A stretch of DNA of 64,000 bases from Styela clava. Its lineage: Eukaryota; Chordata; Ascidiacea; Stolidobranchia; Styelidae. The DNA lies in contig NC_135255.1 in assembly GCF_964204865.1 (NCBI RefSeq), forward strand, positions 1,674,001 through 1,738,000, given 5' to 3'. Numbering within the stretch: position 1 is the first letter of the stretch; each line of letters starts with the position of its first letter. The translations under genes and the position numbers were made by a program. This document shows positions 45,565 through 58,154 of this stretch, piece by piece. The notes under the pieces were generated by a model. That model saw only the letters and a program-made list of their open reading frames with translations, made no database searches and was not told the DNA's origin.

Positions 45565-47980
45565 CACTAGATCAAAAATTATCACAAATGGATTTTTATC
45601 GCATGATTTTCTTTTAACTAGAGGTGTTCGACAAGGTTGTCCTCTTGCTCCTTTATTATATATCTTGGTATCTGAATTGCTGGCTTCAAATGTAAAAATT
45701 AATAACAACATAATTGGATTTAGAAATTGCTCTAATAAAAGAGAAATTTTTAAAGGGTATGCTGATGACACCACTTTCACTGTTATCAGTAAATTTATCA
45801 TCAGTAGATGAAATTCTTAACATAATGGAATTATTCCAAAAGGGATGTGGATTGAAAATAAATAAATCCAAAAGTACTATCCTATTATGTGGAGCAGCAA
45901 GAACATGGACCATAGGTGAAGAGTATTGCGAAATAAAAGTAAAACGGAATGAAATTAAACTACTGGGAGCATATTTCAGCAATAGTACAATATTTCGAGA
46001 TAAAAACTGGCAAAATATAATAGATAATATAGAAAAGGTATCCAATCTTTGGAAAGGTAGAAACTTAACCATAGTCAGATAGTGGGCAAAATACTGAAAT
46101 ATTAATTACCAAAACCTTAATGATGTCCAAAGCATGGCATATGATTAATTTCGAATATATATCAGATTATTACATCTCTAAATTACAGACTATTACAGGT
46201 ATATGGAAATTTATATGGAGCGGTAAAGCTCAAATGATAAATAAAGAGATTACTTGTAGTGAATTCAGTCAAGGAGGGCTCAAAATGATGGACATTAGAA
46301 GTCAGATAAAGGCAGTACAAGTTAAATGAATATTTAAAATTTTAAAAAATGAAGAAAGGCCGTGGAGTAGGAGGGCCAGATATTTTGTAAACAATTATTG
46401 CAGTTGTTTGTCTAAAGGGAATCTAGAAAGTCTCTATTTAAACTTTAAATTTAATAAAAATGTTACTATTCCTATATTTTATACAACTATGGTAATTATT
46501 TCAAGGACCTAAAATTTCGACGTAACCAACCCATAAATATCTCAGAAATAAAACAAGAAATTATTTGGCATAATCCTTTAATTAGAGAGAATGACACTGA
46601 ATTGAATGCTGTATCGAGTTGGGTACAAGCCAATATAATAACGGTTCAAGATATTATTAGTACAAACATTTTTGGAATAGTTACAAAAATTTATCCTAGA
46701 CTTAGAACACAAGTAAATATAAACAGTTCTTATATGTATAAAAAATGTGTATCAGAATTTCAGAGGGTGTGGATGAGCATACCTCTCAATTGGAAGGAAA
46801 TATTGGGCCAAAACCAAGATAATAACACATCTAGGCTGCAAATTGATAGATATGATGAGTCGAAAGAATTGACCACTAAAAATGTATATAAGATTTTGCA
46901 AGACAATAAAAATAAAGAAACCCTGTCAAATCACTTTAGTTCAATTAGTCATGACCTACAACTATCCAAACCAATAAATTGGAATAGAATTTGGAAAACA
47001 AAAAACCCAAACAAATGGAAAGAGCTAAGTTGGAAACTCCTTCATATTGGTCTCCCCACAGGAGATAAGTTGAAGCATTGGTTCGAAGACGAACCAGGTT
47101 ATTGTGTTCTATGTAATTATAATATAGAAGAAGATTGTTTTCATTTATTTTATTCATGTACTTGGGTACAGGACTTTTGGGAATGGTGTGGTGTTCCAAC
47201 ATATACCCCAGATCAAATAATAGCAAATGATATAAACTCAAAAGTTATGTTAATTATAGTGTTTTGTGCAAAATCAACCATTTGGGAATACAGAAATTCA
47301 ATTAAATATGATGAACTAGATAAAATGCAATGTAACATGAGAGCCATTTTTAAATGCAAATTAATAGGGATGATGAGATTAATGAAGAATGAGGAAAGAA
47401 ATGACTTGCTTAGAAATGATCATATGGACTACATAATTAATAAATCGATTATGTTGTGACACCCATTGTTCCCATTTGTGTTCAATTAAACAAGATGTGT
47501 ACATAGACATCGAATGTAGAGATTACCTAGGGCATGATGGGTAATTGTCTGAATTTTTGTCTAATCCTTCTAAAATCTTGTTTTTTCATATAAAAATGCT
47601 AATAATGAATAAATCGATAATATATATTGTATGATATGACTGCTGGTATTGGAAATGTGTATTCAAATGGACACTGGATTAATTGTATCACAAACATGGA
47701 CAAAAAAAAATGGATCTAATGGAATGGGTAAATGTATCTTTCTTTATTTAATATTTGTCATTATTTATCTGTATATTGTATACTTGTAAAATCACATAAA
47801 TTATATGCAAAATTGGAATTCATGCAACTAAATTGAAATCATGTATTTGGATAACCAAAAATATCATATTCATAAATCCAAATTGGCAATGGATTTTAAT
47901 TTGGCCACCCAAAAAAAAAAAAAGAGATAATAAGCTCCGTGTTCCGTGGCCAAAAAAGTTTGGGAAACGCTGCTCTAAGC

Positions 47981-48781
47981 AAACAAATCGTTGTTTTCAC
48001 TAAACACAGATATTACGTGCGTCTGATCAATTCTGTACAGATAAGATTATATATAATTACTTACCTTTACCTTCCATAGATTTTTGCCACACTAAGTTCA
48101 CGCAAAGCTTAAATAAGTAATTTGCGAGATATTTTCTCAGCGAGGTGGCCGAGGTCGTAGTCAACATGCAAATATGGATTCTTGCTGTTTGCAATGCCGC
48201 GCCCGTATCCTAGATAATAAATAGTCTATAATATAGTTTGATTTCAGCACAACGTCTTTTAGGGAATATCTACTTCTTCTTAGGTGTCTCTCGAAACCGA
48301 ACTCTTACACCAAATTTGCTCCCGCGAAAGCTCCGGTTCTAAAATGTAATCAATATATATATTTCATAGTCAATTAAAAATAGTTTCATTTAATCGCAAT
48401 AATGAATGTTCATATGAATGCAGCAGGAAATTTTTAATTTGAATAATATCCAGATTTAGCAATTGTATTGAATAAACCAGTCATTGTGCTACACACAGAC
48501 ACAGAAGTCGACATGAAATCGCCAATATTTAAGCCAGAATAAATGTCAAAAAACACTAAACTAAACTTTATGGGAAAATTCAATGGATAAAAGATTTGTT
48601 TATTTTTTTGTTACGAATAATGAATTTTATTTGAATACTAAACTTTAAATGGGGGAAATTTGTTTGTTGTTTATCATACTGTCATATTCATTACAGATAT
48701 TTTGTTGAATGCTCAAGGTAACGGATTTGAGCATACACATAGTCTGGTAGTGGGTAAAGTAGACTAACTGTGTAAACAAAA
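47981..48781. other. upstream region of the acyl carrier gene
   Basis: On the minus strand an ATGGAAGGTAAAG|GTAAGT donor-like site at about 48079-48061 could be a first exon of a divergent gene running left, but no second exon is found. No other signal. Confidence 0.35.
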
Positions 48782-49264
48782 ATGGCTTTATTTCTGAGGC
48801 AAGTTCCTTGTATATTGGCAAGAAATCCATGCTCTCAAATTACTATAAGGAAAATCTGTATGGTCAAGCCATTCTGCACAGGAGTAATATTGAAACAGCA
48901 ACAAGTGATAAATAGTTCCGGATGTTCTAACACCATGCTATCGACAAAGAATCATTTTTCATTGTTGAATATTCATCGTTCTATGAGTTCAGAACAATCT
49001 ATAGAAGAGACAATAGAAGGTCGTGTTATGTCATGTCTCAAGCTCTATGACAAAATTAAACCGGAGCAGCTCGCAATCGATAGTAATTTCATGAAAGACT
49101 TGGGATTGGACAGTCTTGACCATGTTGAGGTCATTGTGGCAATCGAAAATGAATTTGCCCTGGAAATCCCAGATGCGGTGGCTGACGGTTTATCTACCCC
49201 TAGAAAAATTGTGGAATATATTTCCGAAAACTCCCGACAGGATGTGGATGATCGCTGGAAATAG
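48782..49264 (+). CDS. NDUFAB1: mitochondrial acyl carrier protein (complex I subunit NDUFAB1-like)
   Basis: 160 codons, ATG to TAG, one exon. The first roughly 68 residues are a basic, Ser-rich mitochondrial presequence. The ACP domain follows: VMSCLKLYDKIKPEQL, then NFMKDLGLDSLDHVEVIVAI, with the phosphopantetheine Ser at residue 111 in DSL, then EIPDAVADGLSTPRKIVEYI. Length is close to the roughly 156 residues of vertebrate NDUFAB1. The protein carries acyl chains for mitochondrial fatty-acid and lipoate synthesis and is part of complex I and iron-sulfur assembly. The lack of introns is unusual, so this may be a retrocopy, but the frame is intact and no poly-A relic follows; no AATAAA is seen within 200 bases. 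Confidence 0.9.
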   Translation: MALFLRQVPCILARNPCSQITIRKICMVKPFCTGVILKQQQVINSSGCSNTMLSTKNHFSLLNIHRSMSSEQSIEETIEGRVMSCLKLYDKIKPEQLAIDSNFMKDLGLDSLDHVEVIVAIENEFALEIPDAVADGLSTPRKIVEYISENSRQDVDDRWK

Positions 49265-50007
49265 CGTGGCTCTGGAAGAAATATTGATACAGTAATAGAT
49301 TGTATTTAATAAGTTGTTCCATATATAGCGTCATACTTGAATGTTATTTGTCTTGTCTGCATGGATATCTACCATAAATTGAACCAATATTTGGAAATTT
49401 TTATTTGGTTTTCTGTTCAGGATCCTCCTTTGCTATCCTCCAATTAATCCCTACAATTCACCTTGTTCATGAAATTCAAAAGCTGAATTTTCTAAATTTG
49501 GGTTCCCCTTCAGTTGAGTTAGAACTTAGAGAGGTCTTGATAATTACTAAGAGAAAAAAAATGGAGAGAGATTTATTGTCGAGACCATGTTATTATCTCT
49601 AGTCAATCTTTAAAGGCAGTAATGAGTGCTTTTGTGGTTGTATAGAGAATGGTTATCACTTCATCAAGAACTATTGAAATCATTAGGTTTATTGGTGTTT
49701 ACCTACATTTGTATCTGTATTCATGTACTAAATTGCTGTATTTCTCAATCAGGAAAATATTGATCATTTTTGCTCAAACTATTGCATTCTTGGTTTATGG
49801 TTCAATGATCAGCCATGCTTTTGTCCATTGCCAATGTGTTCCAAATTGTATGTTTTTTGCATTCGGTTATAACACGTCTATTGTCTTAGGGATTGATTAT
49901 TTTCTGCATTTCCTTTGTTTAGCATTTTGGATCTTATATTTAATGTTTGAATCCGGCGTGTTTTCATTTTCTATCTTTGGCAGTAGTGTTGGGCACTGTT
50001 CAAAACC
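49265..50007. other. intergenic, no gene
   Basis: AT-rich. The open frame at 49649-50011 is hydrophobic low-complexity translation that overlaps the P450 start. The distance from the acyl carrier stop to the P450 ATG is 743 bases. Confidence 0.45.
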
Positions 50008-53000
50008 ATGAGTATAATACTGGGAGTTTTCTCTGCCTTTGGAACCATTATCATAATGTTATGGTGAGTTTTGTGTAAATATTATAGAGAGGGAGGATGG
50101 AGCAAGTTATAAGCGTGCTTGCCAAGACAATGCGGTTTTAATTGTTTACAATCATGTAATTTTAAAATAATTGTTGGTAAGCTGTCATATAACTGATGCT
50201 TGCAGCTTGCCCCATCAATCGCAAGCAAGTGCAGTATAGTATAATGACTGGTATACTAAATCCTTATCAAGGTTGCACATCAAACACAAATGGAAATTGT
50301 TGGAAAAGTGGAACATACCACATACCAAACCAACATTCAGAAATTTGGGGCACATGCGGAATGTGCTGCTTGCTAAAGACAAGGTATTCACAAAAAGTAT
50401 ACAACAACGAAATCCAATTTTTGTCAGTACAAACAAATTATTCCAGTCAAGTTAACCAGCTCTATAATCTTTATCTTTGTATTGTAATCATTCACTAAGA
50501 ATTGCATTGAAAATCTTGTATTGGATTGATGGAGGTTGATTTTTAGGCATTGCGATTAGGTCATTCATATCATTTGAAGATACTCGCCACTTTTTATTTG
50601 TGATCCAACATACAATTTTATTGTTTTAGATATTTTCAATTGACTCTGAAATGAAAAAGAAACTTGGACCTGTTTGGGGGTACATTTTTTCACTTATGAA
50701 TTTTAATAGTGTACATAGTGTAAAGTGTTGATTATTATATACAAAGTCCTGGAAGATATTAATATTAATTTGTTTTGTGAATATCGTGCACGGAAAGGGG
50801 AAAATATAGTTTTTAATTTTTTGCAAGATTAAAGTGCTATTAAATTTTAAATTGTCATATATGAATTGTTTATTTTATTTTTTTTGTACAGAACCAGTTT
50901 TTGAAAGTTGGAGGCCCATATATGAACAATTCAGTTAACAATACCACAGGACAACAGTGGAAAAGAATAAGGTATATTGACATTTTTTAAGCAGACCAAT
51001 CTGCAATAAAATTTACATTTGAAATTAGCTTTTTTAAAATTTGTCACGACTCACAAGTGACAAGTGTAAGCTGAATATAGCACTAATAGCAGTGCCATGA
51101 ATCCATGATGCAACAACTTACAGGTTACAGCATCTTCTTTTGTCGTTGTTTTGTATCTAATGGTTGGAAAAAATAAAATTGACTTGACTTTAGAAGAGAA
51201 TAAGCTATTATGTTTCCAAAACTTGAACTTGCTCCATAATAATTTATAACGGTTATTTAGATTATTTATGTGCAAAAATACACAATATTCCAGGTCACCG
51301 TTAAGTCCATCTTTTTCGTCTGGCAAGCTCAAACAGATGGCATCTATAGTAACATCATGTACACAGAACACTATTTCTTGTTTGAAATTGGCTAAAGATG
51401 GTGTTTTCTAGTCTACCCAAAGAGGTAACTATGGAGCATTTTTGTGTGATTTGATTTTTTGTGTTATCAAGTTGTTGAATTGTAATAGTTTTCTTCGTTT
51501 GCACAATATTTATGCACTAACACAAACATGTGAAAAAGATTTTCAACAATGCTTCGAATCTTGAGTACCGGTAACTTGAGGTAATATTTTTAGCAGTTCA
51601 GGTTGCATCGACAGAATTTGGGACACATATCTTTTTGAAGTGCTAATTCCTTTCACCCTCTGTCTGTTGCTCTCATCACTGTAGGAAAAATACAAGAATG
51701 CTATCCTATAATTCACTGCTGGAATTTAGATGCTATGGTTGCATTTTGTATAGTTCATGTGTGACTATAACAGCTTTGTTGGTTGGCATATTTGAAAACT
51801 CAGTTCCATCATAATGGTGTTATGATGTTGGAAAATGTTTATTTAAATTTGATTCAATCAATAACTTTTATTTTAATAGAGTGATTGGGGATCTTACTCT
51901 GGATGTTATATGTTCTGCTGCTTTTGGTGTTGATCTCAAAATTTCATCTACTGTAAGTAATTTTTGAATGCAATTTTTCTATGTCATCAGTTATTATTTT
52001 TCACAGTGTCTATCTAAAAAGTGTTCATATTGGCCTTGCTGATTGGTTAGAATTATCTGCCTAGAATCTTAGGAGCTGTCACAATCTACCTGTAGTGAGA
52101 GCAAGCCAAAATGAATTGATATTTATCACAAATCAGAGAGCACTGTTTTTTCAATGTATTTTAATGAGAGTCTCAAAATATTTAAGTAAAGTCATGTCAC
52201 ACAATATATAAATCTTTTGATCTTTTTTGGTAATAAATTGCTGCATGAATATATGCTTCTATGCAATTATACAATTTATCTGTGTCCAACTATTTGTTGT
52301 CAGAAGATGTTATATTTGAAACTTACAGGAATCTGAAGATGAACCGAAAATCATTGCAATATAAAAAAAATTTCGAAACATAAGCTTCAGATCTCCTGAG
52401 CTGTTGTTAATTTGTAAGCACTATTGCAATGCACAATAATTTTTTATTCCGGAATCTGAAATTACCATATTTTAATATTTACAATATGATTCTAATTGAG
52501 GTCCCAAGTGATTAAAGATTTGTGCAGAAATCTTGTGTGTTGGCAATATGTACTGGGTTATGATGTGTATTGAAGTTTATACAGATAATTATAGTGAGAT
52601 TTGAAGTACTGAAAGCTTGGCTCCGACTTAGTAATTTTCTACTGAAGTTAAACTTTGACTGCATCTACAAGTTTTTAGTGTTATCTTGCATCATGACATG
52701 CCAATGGTAATGATGGGAAATTTTATTTTGATTGATGTACATTTCATAAGGATAGTTTGGATATTATCACGGCAGATTCCTTCTGCATTTGAAATTCATC
52801 AAATGAGGCTTCGCTAAAACCCAAAATGTACTTGCTGATTCCACACACTCAACTTGAAAAATATATTTTCCTTTATGTCTAATTTAATTCAAGACCTAAG
52901 AATATTGTACTTCTTTGCTAGTGGAACTAAAGTAAGATGTAATTTCTCTATTGGTGCTTATGTAGGACATTACAGATTAACTGAGTTTTGCTCAACAACA

Positions 53001-56000
53001 TGGATATTTTCTTTATTTGAAGCAAGAAAAGAATAACCATGTTACAAACTTTCCTCACATATTATCTGATAAATATCATTTTCGTAGACCTTGCTTGGAA
53101 ATTTTTCATATAATTTCTTTTTGATTTGTTTTTATTGAGAGAAATGTACTTGTATTATTGTATTTGATGGGCTAATGATGGTGCCTAAAATTGTTCTATT
53201 ACACCACAATTCAGACAGAATTTTACAATAATTTTAATCTGCATGGGTTTATTATAATAATCTTTTTGTGTAAGATGTAGTTCCTCAAGATAATGCACAT
53301 GCTACTGTATTTATTTTATGGTAAACTCCTCGAATAATAGCACCCAAACCATCCATCGATATTCACAATTTGATTAGAATAGGTTGATGAAAAAGAATAC
53401 TGACATAATTTGTGGTAATTCACCTTCTTAACTTCCAATTTTAAGATAATAAATTATAAACTGGGAATTTGTGAATAAAATGTTATAATTGGGAATGTAA
53501 TTATTTTCCAGTTCTGTTTCCTTGGAGAAATATGCAGAATTCCTCAACATTTCGGTTTTTCCATCTGACATGATGGACTACTATGCTGCATTTGTTAATG
53601 CTATCATACGTCAAAGGAGAGAATCATCATTGTCAAAGGTGAATTGGATTGAACATTTTATATACTCCAGCATTCAGACAAGCGACAACTAGTTTAAACT
53701 TTGAAAGAGCATATTTCACGAATTTGTCATTCAATAGGGGTCTTTCTTCATTAAAAAAAGTATCGTTTTCATGCAGCATTGTTATGTGCAGCTCTATACT
53801 TCATCTGTAGTCAAATGCTTGAACTGTGAGAGCAGTCAGTTAGCTGAATAATAACTTGAAAGATTATTGTTACCCTGTTTCACTTTTTTATATATCAGTA
53901 TTTTGGCAGATGGCACCATACCAATGAACCATTTATTCTGTTTCTTCAGAGCAACCCAAATTTAGATCTAATGCAAGCTATGATGGATGTTGAAGTTGAC
54001 GGGACATAAATTCATTCTTTGAAAGGTGTTAACAAAAGTCACAATAAATCGTTAAAGAGTTTTAGTGTCCAGTAAATTATTGGTCCAATGGTATAAATGC
54101 ATGGAAATAGCAATAATGATTCTAATTGGAGCATCATTTATTTCATTGCAAATAAACTAGATTTATATGTAGCATAATGTAAGATTCTCTTGGGCTCTAA
54201 CTTCAGGCTTTAGTGCCTCATCACTTATACTGCCTGCTACTATTAGGCATGTACCAACATCTAATTAGTTTAATTTGCTCATTGTTTTACTACACATTAA
54301 CAAAATAATATGAAAAACAACAATAATTTCTATCACTGATACACTCATGATTTTTGAAATCATGTTTTGTATATCCAAGAACACTTGAAAAACTGTATTT
54401 GCTGAAAGAGATTGGGCTATATAAAAATTCAGGAAGCATATAACTGATAAGCACTCCATATGTATGGATGAAATCGAAATCGAATAAATCCTTATGCACA
54501 AATCAAATTTTATATTTTCGCTTGTGTAACATTCTCAGGTCTCACTCGTAATGAAATCATTGGAAATGCGATATTCATGCTGATAGCAGGTAATGATACA
54601 ACTGAAACTACAATCACTTTTCTTCTTTATAATCTGTCAACCCATCCTCAGGTTCAGGAGAAAATAATAAAAGAGATTGATGAAGTGGTTGCAAGAGAGG
54701 TAGGTATAGTTAAAATTTGTTTCTTTAGACCTCTTTCTTGATTTTTACTGGTCTTGCTGGGCACTCTAAAGTAGGCTATATATTGATCTTTTGGTAAATA
54801 GTTGTTATTGAATTTCTTTTATCTGCATGAACTGGACTAATCAATTTCTAATGTTCAGTACTTGAATATGGATGAAAGCTACTACTATCATTTATTTTGT
54901 CAATTTACATTTGTTAAAATTGCTATGGAACGTGATTTTGCTGCTATATTTTGATCAAAAGGAACATTTTTTTTTATTGCTCTCGGCTGCCGATCATCTC
55001 AAAAAGATCTGTGGTTTCAGGCCTTGTTGTACCTGTACCCTTCGTATCCATATATATGAATATTTATTTCTCTTTTGGTTTTCTGACATTAATACTTTCT
55101 ACAGGGTGATCTAAATTACCAGAATGTCAATAAGATTAAAATTTCGGATATGTGTGTTAAAGAAACATTGAGAATGTATGCACCAACCTTAAGGTAGCAG
55201 AAAAATTTTTTTTTCTCGCTTTGCTATGTTAACATTCAAGGATTGTTTGTAAGGCTTTATTATGATTATTCTGGACTCCTATTACTGGCTGTATTCTTAT
55301 ATAAGAGAAGGTTGGAATATATTGAATAATTAGTTATGAATCATAGAAGTGTAGGTTTCAGTAAACACTGGGTTGTTTGTGGTAACTTAGGTTATGCAAG
55401 AACAATATTCTTTTTGACAAATTGTAACTTAAAAATACTCTGCATGACCTATCTTGAAAGAAAAAGATTTTCAGTAAGATTGTTGTGATGTTTTTTGTCA
55501 CTTGTGTGCATGTTGGTTACAGCACTTGTTACAAACCTTTCTCTAGGTTTCATCTATTTCGCCGATCTTTCCGTTGCCCTTTTATTTTCTTGTTCGTGTT
55601 CTGTGTTTTAGAGGTATTGTTGTTGTATTTTTTCAACAGAAATGCACGATGTGGACAGAAGGATATGAGAATTAAAGGTTTTCTCTTTCCAAAAAATGTT
55701 ATCATCGATATTCCATTGTATGAAATTCATCATGATCCAGATATATGGGACAAACCATGTGAATTTCGCCCTGAAAGGTATGTAAATATGTATTAGTTTT
55801 CGATAATACTGTATATCTGGATGCCTGCATTTAGTGAACAATAGTAAATTTTGTGAATTGTGCCGTTGGCTCGTGTTCAGCAGCTATATCTAGGCAATAA
55901 CGAATGACAGGAAATAAATACATTCTGAATCTGAAGAATGGTGACATGTTTTTGGCCCACTATGTAGTTCGGCGAAGTAGAAATGTTTCATTTTATCATC

Positions 56001-56931
56001 TTTACTGTTTTGACCAAATATATGTCTTGGTATTATTTTATGTTTTATATAAATTTGATGACATGTCAAACATCCACCCCATGCATTATCAGCCTCTTGG
56101 TGCTGGTCCTAGGCATTGCATTGGCATGAGATTTGCAGTAATGGAAATAAAGTTGACTACATGCATGCTACTGCAACACATCAGATTTGAACCCCATTCA
56201 ACACTGACACATGTAAGAAAGACATGATATTCAACATACTTTAGGCAAGAAGTAGTTCATTCTCTATTCTCAGATCATTGGTTATCGAATCATCTTGAAT
56301 AAAAATCATAGGGTAATTCTGTTAATTTCTCACTAAATCTGGGTCGCCTGCAGATTTTCTTGAGTCGCTTGTTTTTTCAGCAAAAACTTTTTGTTTGTAT
56401 GTATTCAAATTTTGTTAATTTTACATTTGGTATTCAGGTGTGGCTCAATAGTGAGAAGTATCACAGCGCAAAAACGTTGTAGCATTCATTTTGTTTTGCT
56501 TAGGTAATGTCAAGCCATGATTTCAAAACCTTTCCGAGGGCAAACTAGAATTGCTTTCCCACTTTATTTTATAATAGTCATTAAATTTTGCGGCCAAAAG
56601 AGTACTACATGCAAATTGCAATTCAGTATTTGAGCATATCCTTGAGTCGCGATATTTCATAAATTTATTTTTAGAAAATTTGGGCTGCTTGAAAAAAAGG
56701 TTGGGAATCACTGGTCTATGGTTGTAGTGTATGCAATTTACTGTTTTGTAGAGTGAAATAATTTTTTTGTCAATGAGGTTCAGATTGCAAAGTGGTCTCC
56801 ACTTATCATGTTTCGATCATATTGAATATTAATAATAAATGTATTTACAGAAACCGCCATTGATACCAGTTTTTAAAACTTTGGTGCAGTCGCCTGACAT
56901 AGAATTGAAAGCTGTGTCAAGAACAACCTGA
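50008..56931 (+). pseudogene. cytochrome P450, CYP3 clan, probable recent pseudogene
   Basis: Recognisable exons: 50008-50063 (membrane anchor), 50272-50383 (LEKWNIPHTKP), 50630-50679, 50892-50971 (C-helix QWKRIR), 51294-51424 (LSPSFSSGKLKQM), 51882-51952 (LTLDVICSAAFGVD), 53512-53638, 53950-54025, 54539-54699 (I-helix IAGNDTTETT), 55105-55193 (K-helix KETLRM), 55640-55777 (EFRPER), 56053-56212 (heme PLGAGPRHCIG), 56851-56931. Phases agree at most joins. Defects: TAG at 51409, TAA at 54007, acceptor AA instead of AG at 56051-56052, Phe-to-Leu in the heme motif, and no exon found between 50679 and 50892 (phase break) or between 51952 and 53512. The family is a heme monooxygenase of the endoplasmic reticulum; closest in style to CYP3A and thromboxane synthase. 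Confidence 0.88.
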
Positions 56932-58045
56932 TCAACGGAAAATACTGTAAACCTATATTCTTGCGTACATCTATATCAGTGGCAATCGATCTTACTATGT
57001 ATCATTCAATAAATTGTACTCATGGCCGGCAATAGAATAATGAAATGAATGAAACAGGAATGTATTATTATTTCGTTAGAGAGTTGGGGATAAGGATGTT
57101 TCGATTTTTTTTTTCGAATGTTTCTGAATTGAATTTTACTTAGTATACCATGATATCATCATTAACCTTCTTCACATTCAAAATAGTCAAATGTACTTTA
57201 ATGTAGTTTTCGTTATGATTTAAAGAAACCAATGATTACGGGAAACCATCGTAGACCTATATTTTTAATAAAGAATAATGAAACGAGAATATCGGTCAGA
57301 GACCGAAGACTTATCGATCTTAGACTTATCTTATTTGACACCTATTATGACGTCGCATAGATGTCACGTGACCAGAGCCCGTGTTTGACCGACTCAGACT
57401 CGAGGTCAGCCCGTTGTTTCAGGTTGCGCTTTGCATTTGGCAGCGCCGTTTTAGATTAGGTTTTAGCTTAGAATGTTTAGGTTTCCGACTTTTGCTTTAC
57501 CGTCGGTATAGGTTCATTGATTAGTTAGTAAGATGTACATTTATTTAGTTTATTGTTAATCGAGCATGTTTGTCCTACAGATGTAGACTTGTGGTTGGTA
57601 GCCCAAAAAATTCTTTAAATATACGGTACCACGGAATTAGAATATACGGTACGGGATTAACGTCATTATTGTAGTTTAACTTATGCAGTACATCGCCGTA
57701 TTATCTTTCGTCACTCAATAAAAGAACTGGATTAATTGGTTTCGAGTAAATTTAACACATTACAAGTCAGTGGCAATCATATTGGACGAAGGAATTTAGG
57801 AATACAGCCAGCTATATAGTCTACTGGCCGGCCATCTCGGTCGGGGCATATTTGTCGCCTCCAAATATCATCAGGTTAAAGGGCGTCACTTACAGTAATG
57901 ATGATATGACGTTGGTACCATAAAGAAGCGTTTTTATAGTGACATATTTGTGAACTTCTTACCATTTTAAGTGGTCTACAAAATTGAGCGAAACAATTGC
58001 TGTTTGGAAGTATTCTGACATCATAACTGAAATTTACTCGGCCGT
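56932..58045. other. no gene seen after the P450 3' end
   Basis: Noncoding, with several ACGGTAC motifs (57620-57660). No bounded repeat found. Confidence 0.4.
57008..57013 (+). promoter_or_regulatory. polyadenylation signal of the P450
   Basis: AATAAA, 77 bases past the P450 stop. Confidence 0.55.
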
Positions 58046-58154
58046 TATGATATAAACTTTATAAAGGTACCGTCACAGTTTGACGATGTTGTCCGTGACT
58101 CGCGTTTGGCCAATTGCTTTTGCGATAATAGGTAGGTATTAGAAATGGAAAACT

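Larger units (their letters stand above)
41486..47459 (+). pseudogene. LINE ORF2 (endonuclease-RT), interrupted
   Basis: Endonuclease 41486-42250: FNVNGMRQYGKRKAIFDFI, LLQETHC, ILGGDFNCVL, SRLDRWYVS, PISDHFPV. RT from about 42900: NKAPGLDGLTKEFY, NWRSITLLNFEYKI, PGRSIHDNML, SIDQEKAYESVDRHL. The frame is cut at TRS (43445) by a hAT element and resumes at 45572 with KIITNGFLSH, RGVRQGCPL and the catalytic YADDTTF (about 45760). The C-terminal part ends with CVLCNYNIEEDCFHLFYSC, a zinc-knuckle-like motif. Lesions: stop at 42518, frameshifts near 43105, 45770 and 46080-46600. Not active. Confidence 0.88.
41300..47923 (+). mobile_element. Tx1/L1-type LINE, 5'-truncated, with poly-A tail
   Basis: Bounded by a 12-bp duplication, gagataataagc (41288-41299, 47924-47935), and ending in 13 A (47911-47923), i.e. 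target-primed reverse transcription. Without its own hAT insertion it is about 4.5 kb. No ORF1 is seen, so it is probably truncated at the 5' end. It sits in the right arm of the hAT element. Confidence 0.92.
39407..47972. mobile_element. hAT-type element interrupted by a LINE
   Basis: Flanked by a perfect 8-bp duplication, ctctaagc (39399-39406, 47973-47980). The right end GTTCCGTGGCCAAAAAAGTT...GGGAAACGCTG matches the element at 244-1002, and the left 200 bases match 310-560 of that element, with the first about 60 bases deleted. The hAT's own sequence is 39407-41299 plus 47936-47972; everything between is LINE. Confidence 0.85.

Noticed and set aside
49649..50011. 120-codon hydrophobic ORF upstream of the P450
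   Set aside because: Low-complexity AT-rich translation; its end overlaps the P450 ATG in another frame.
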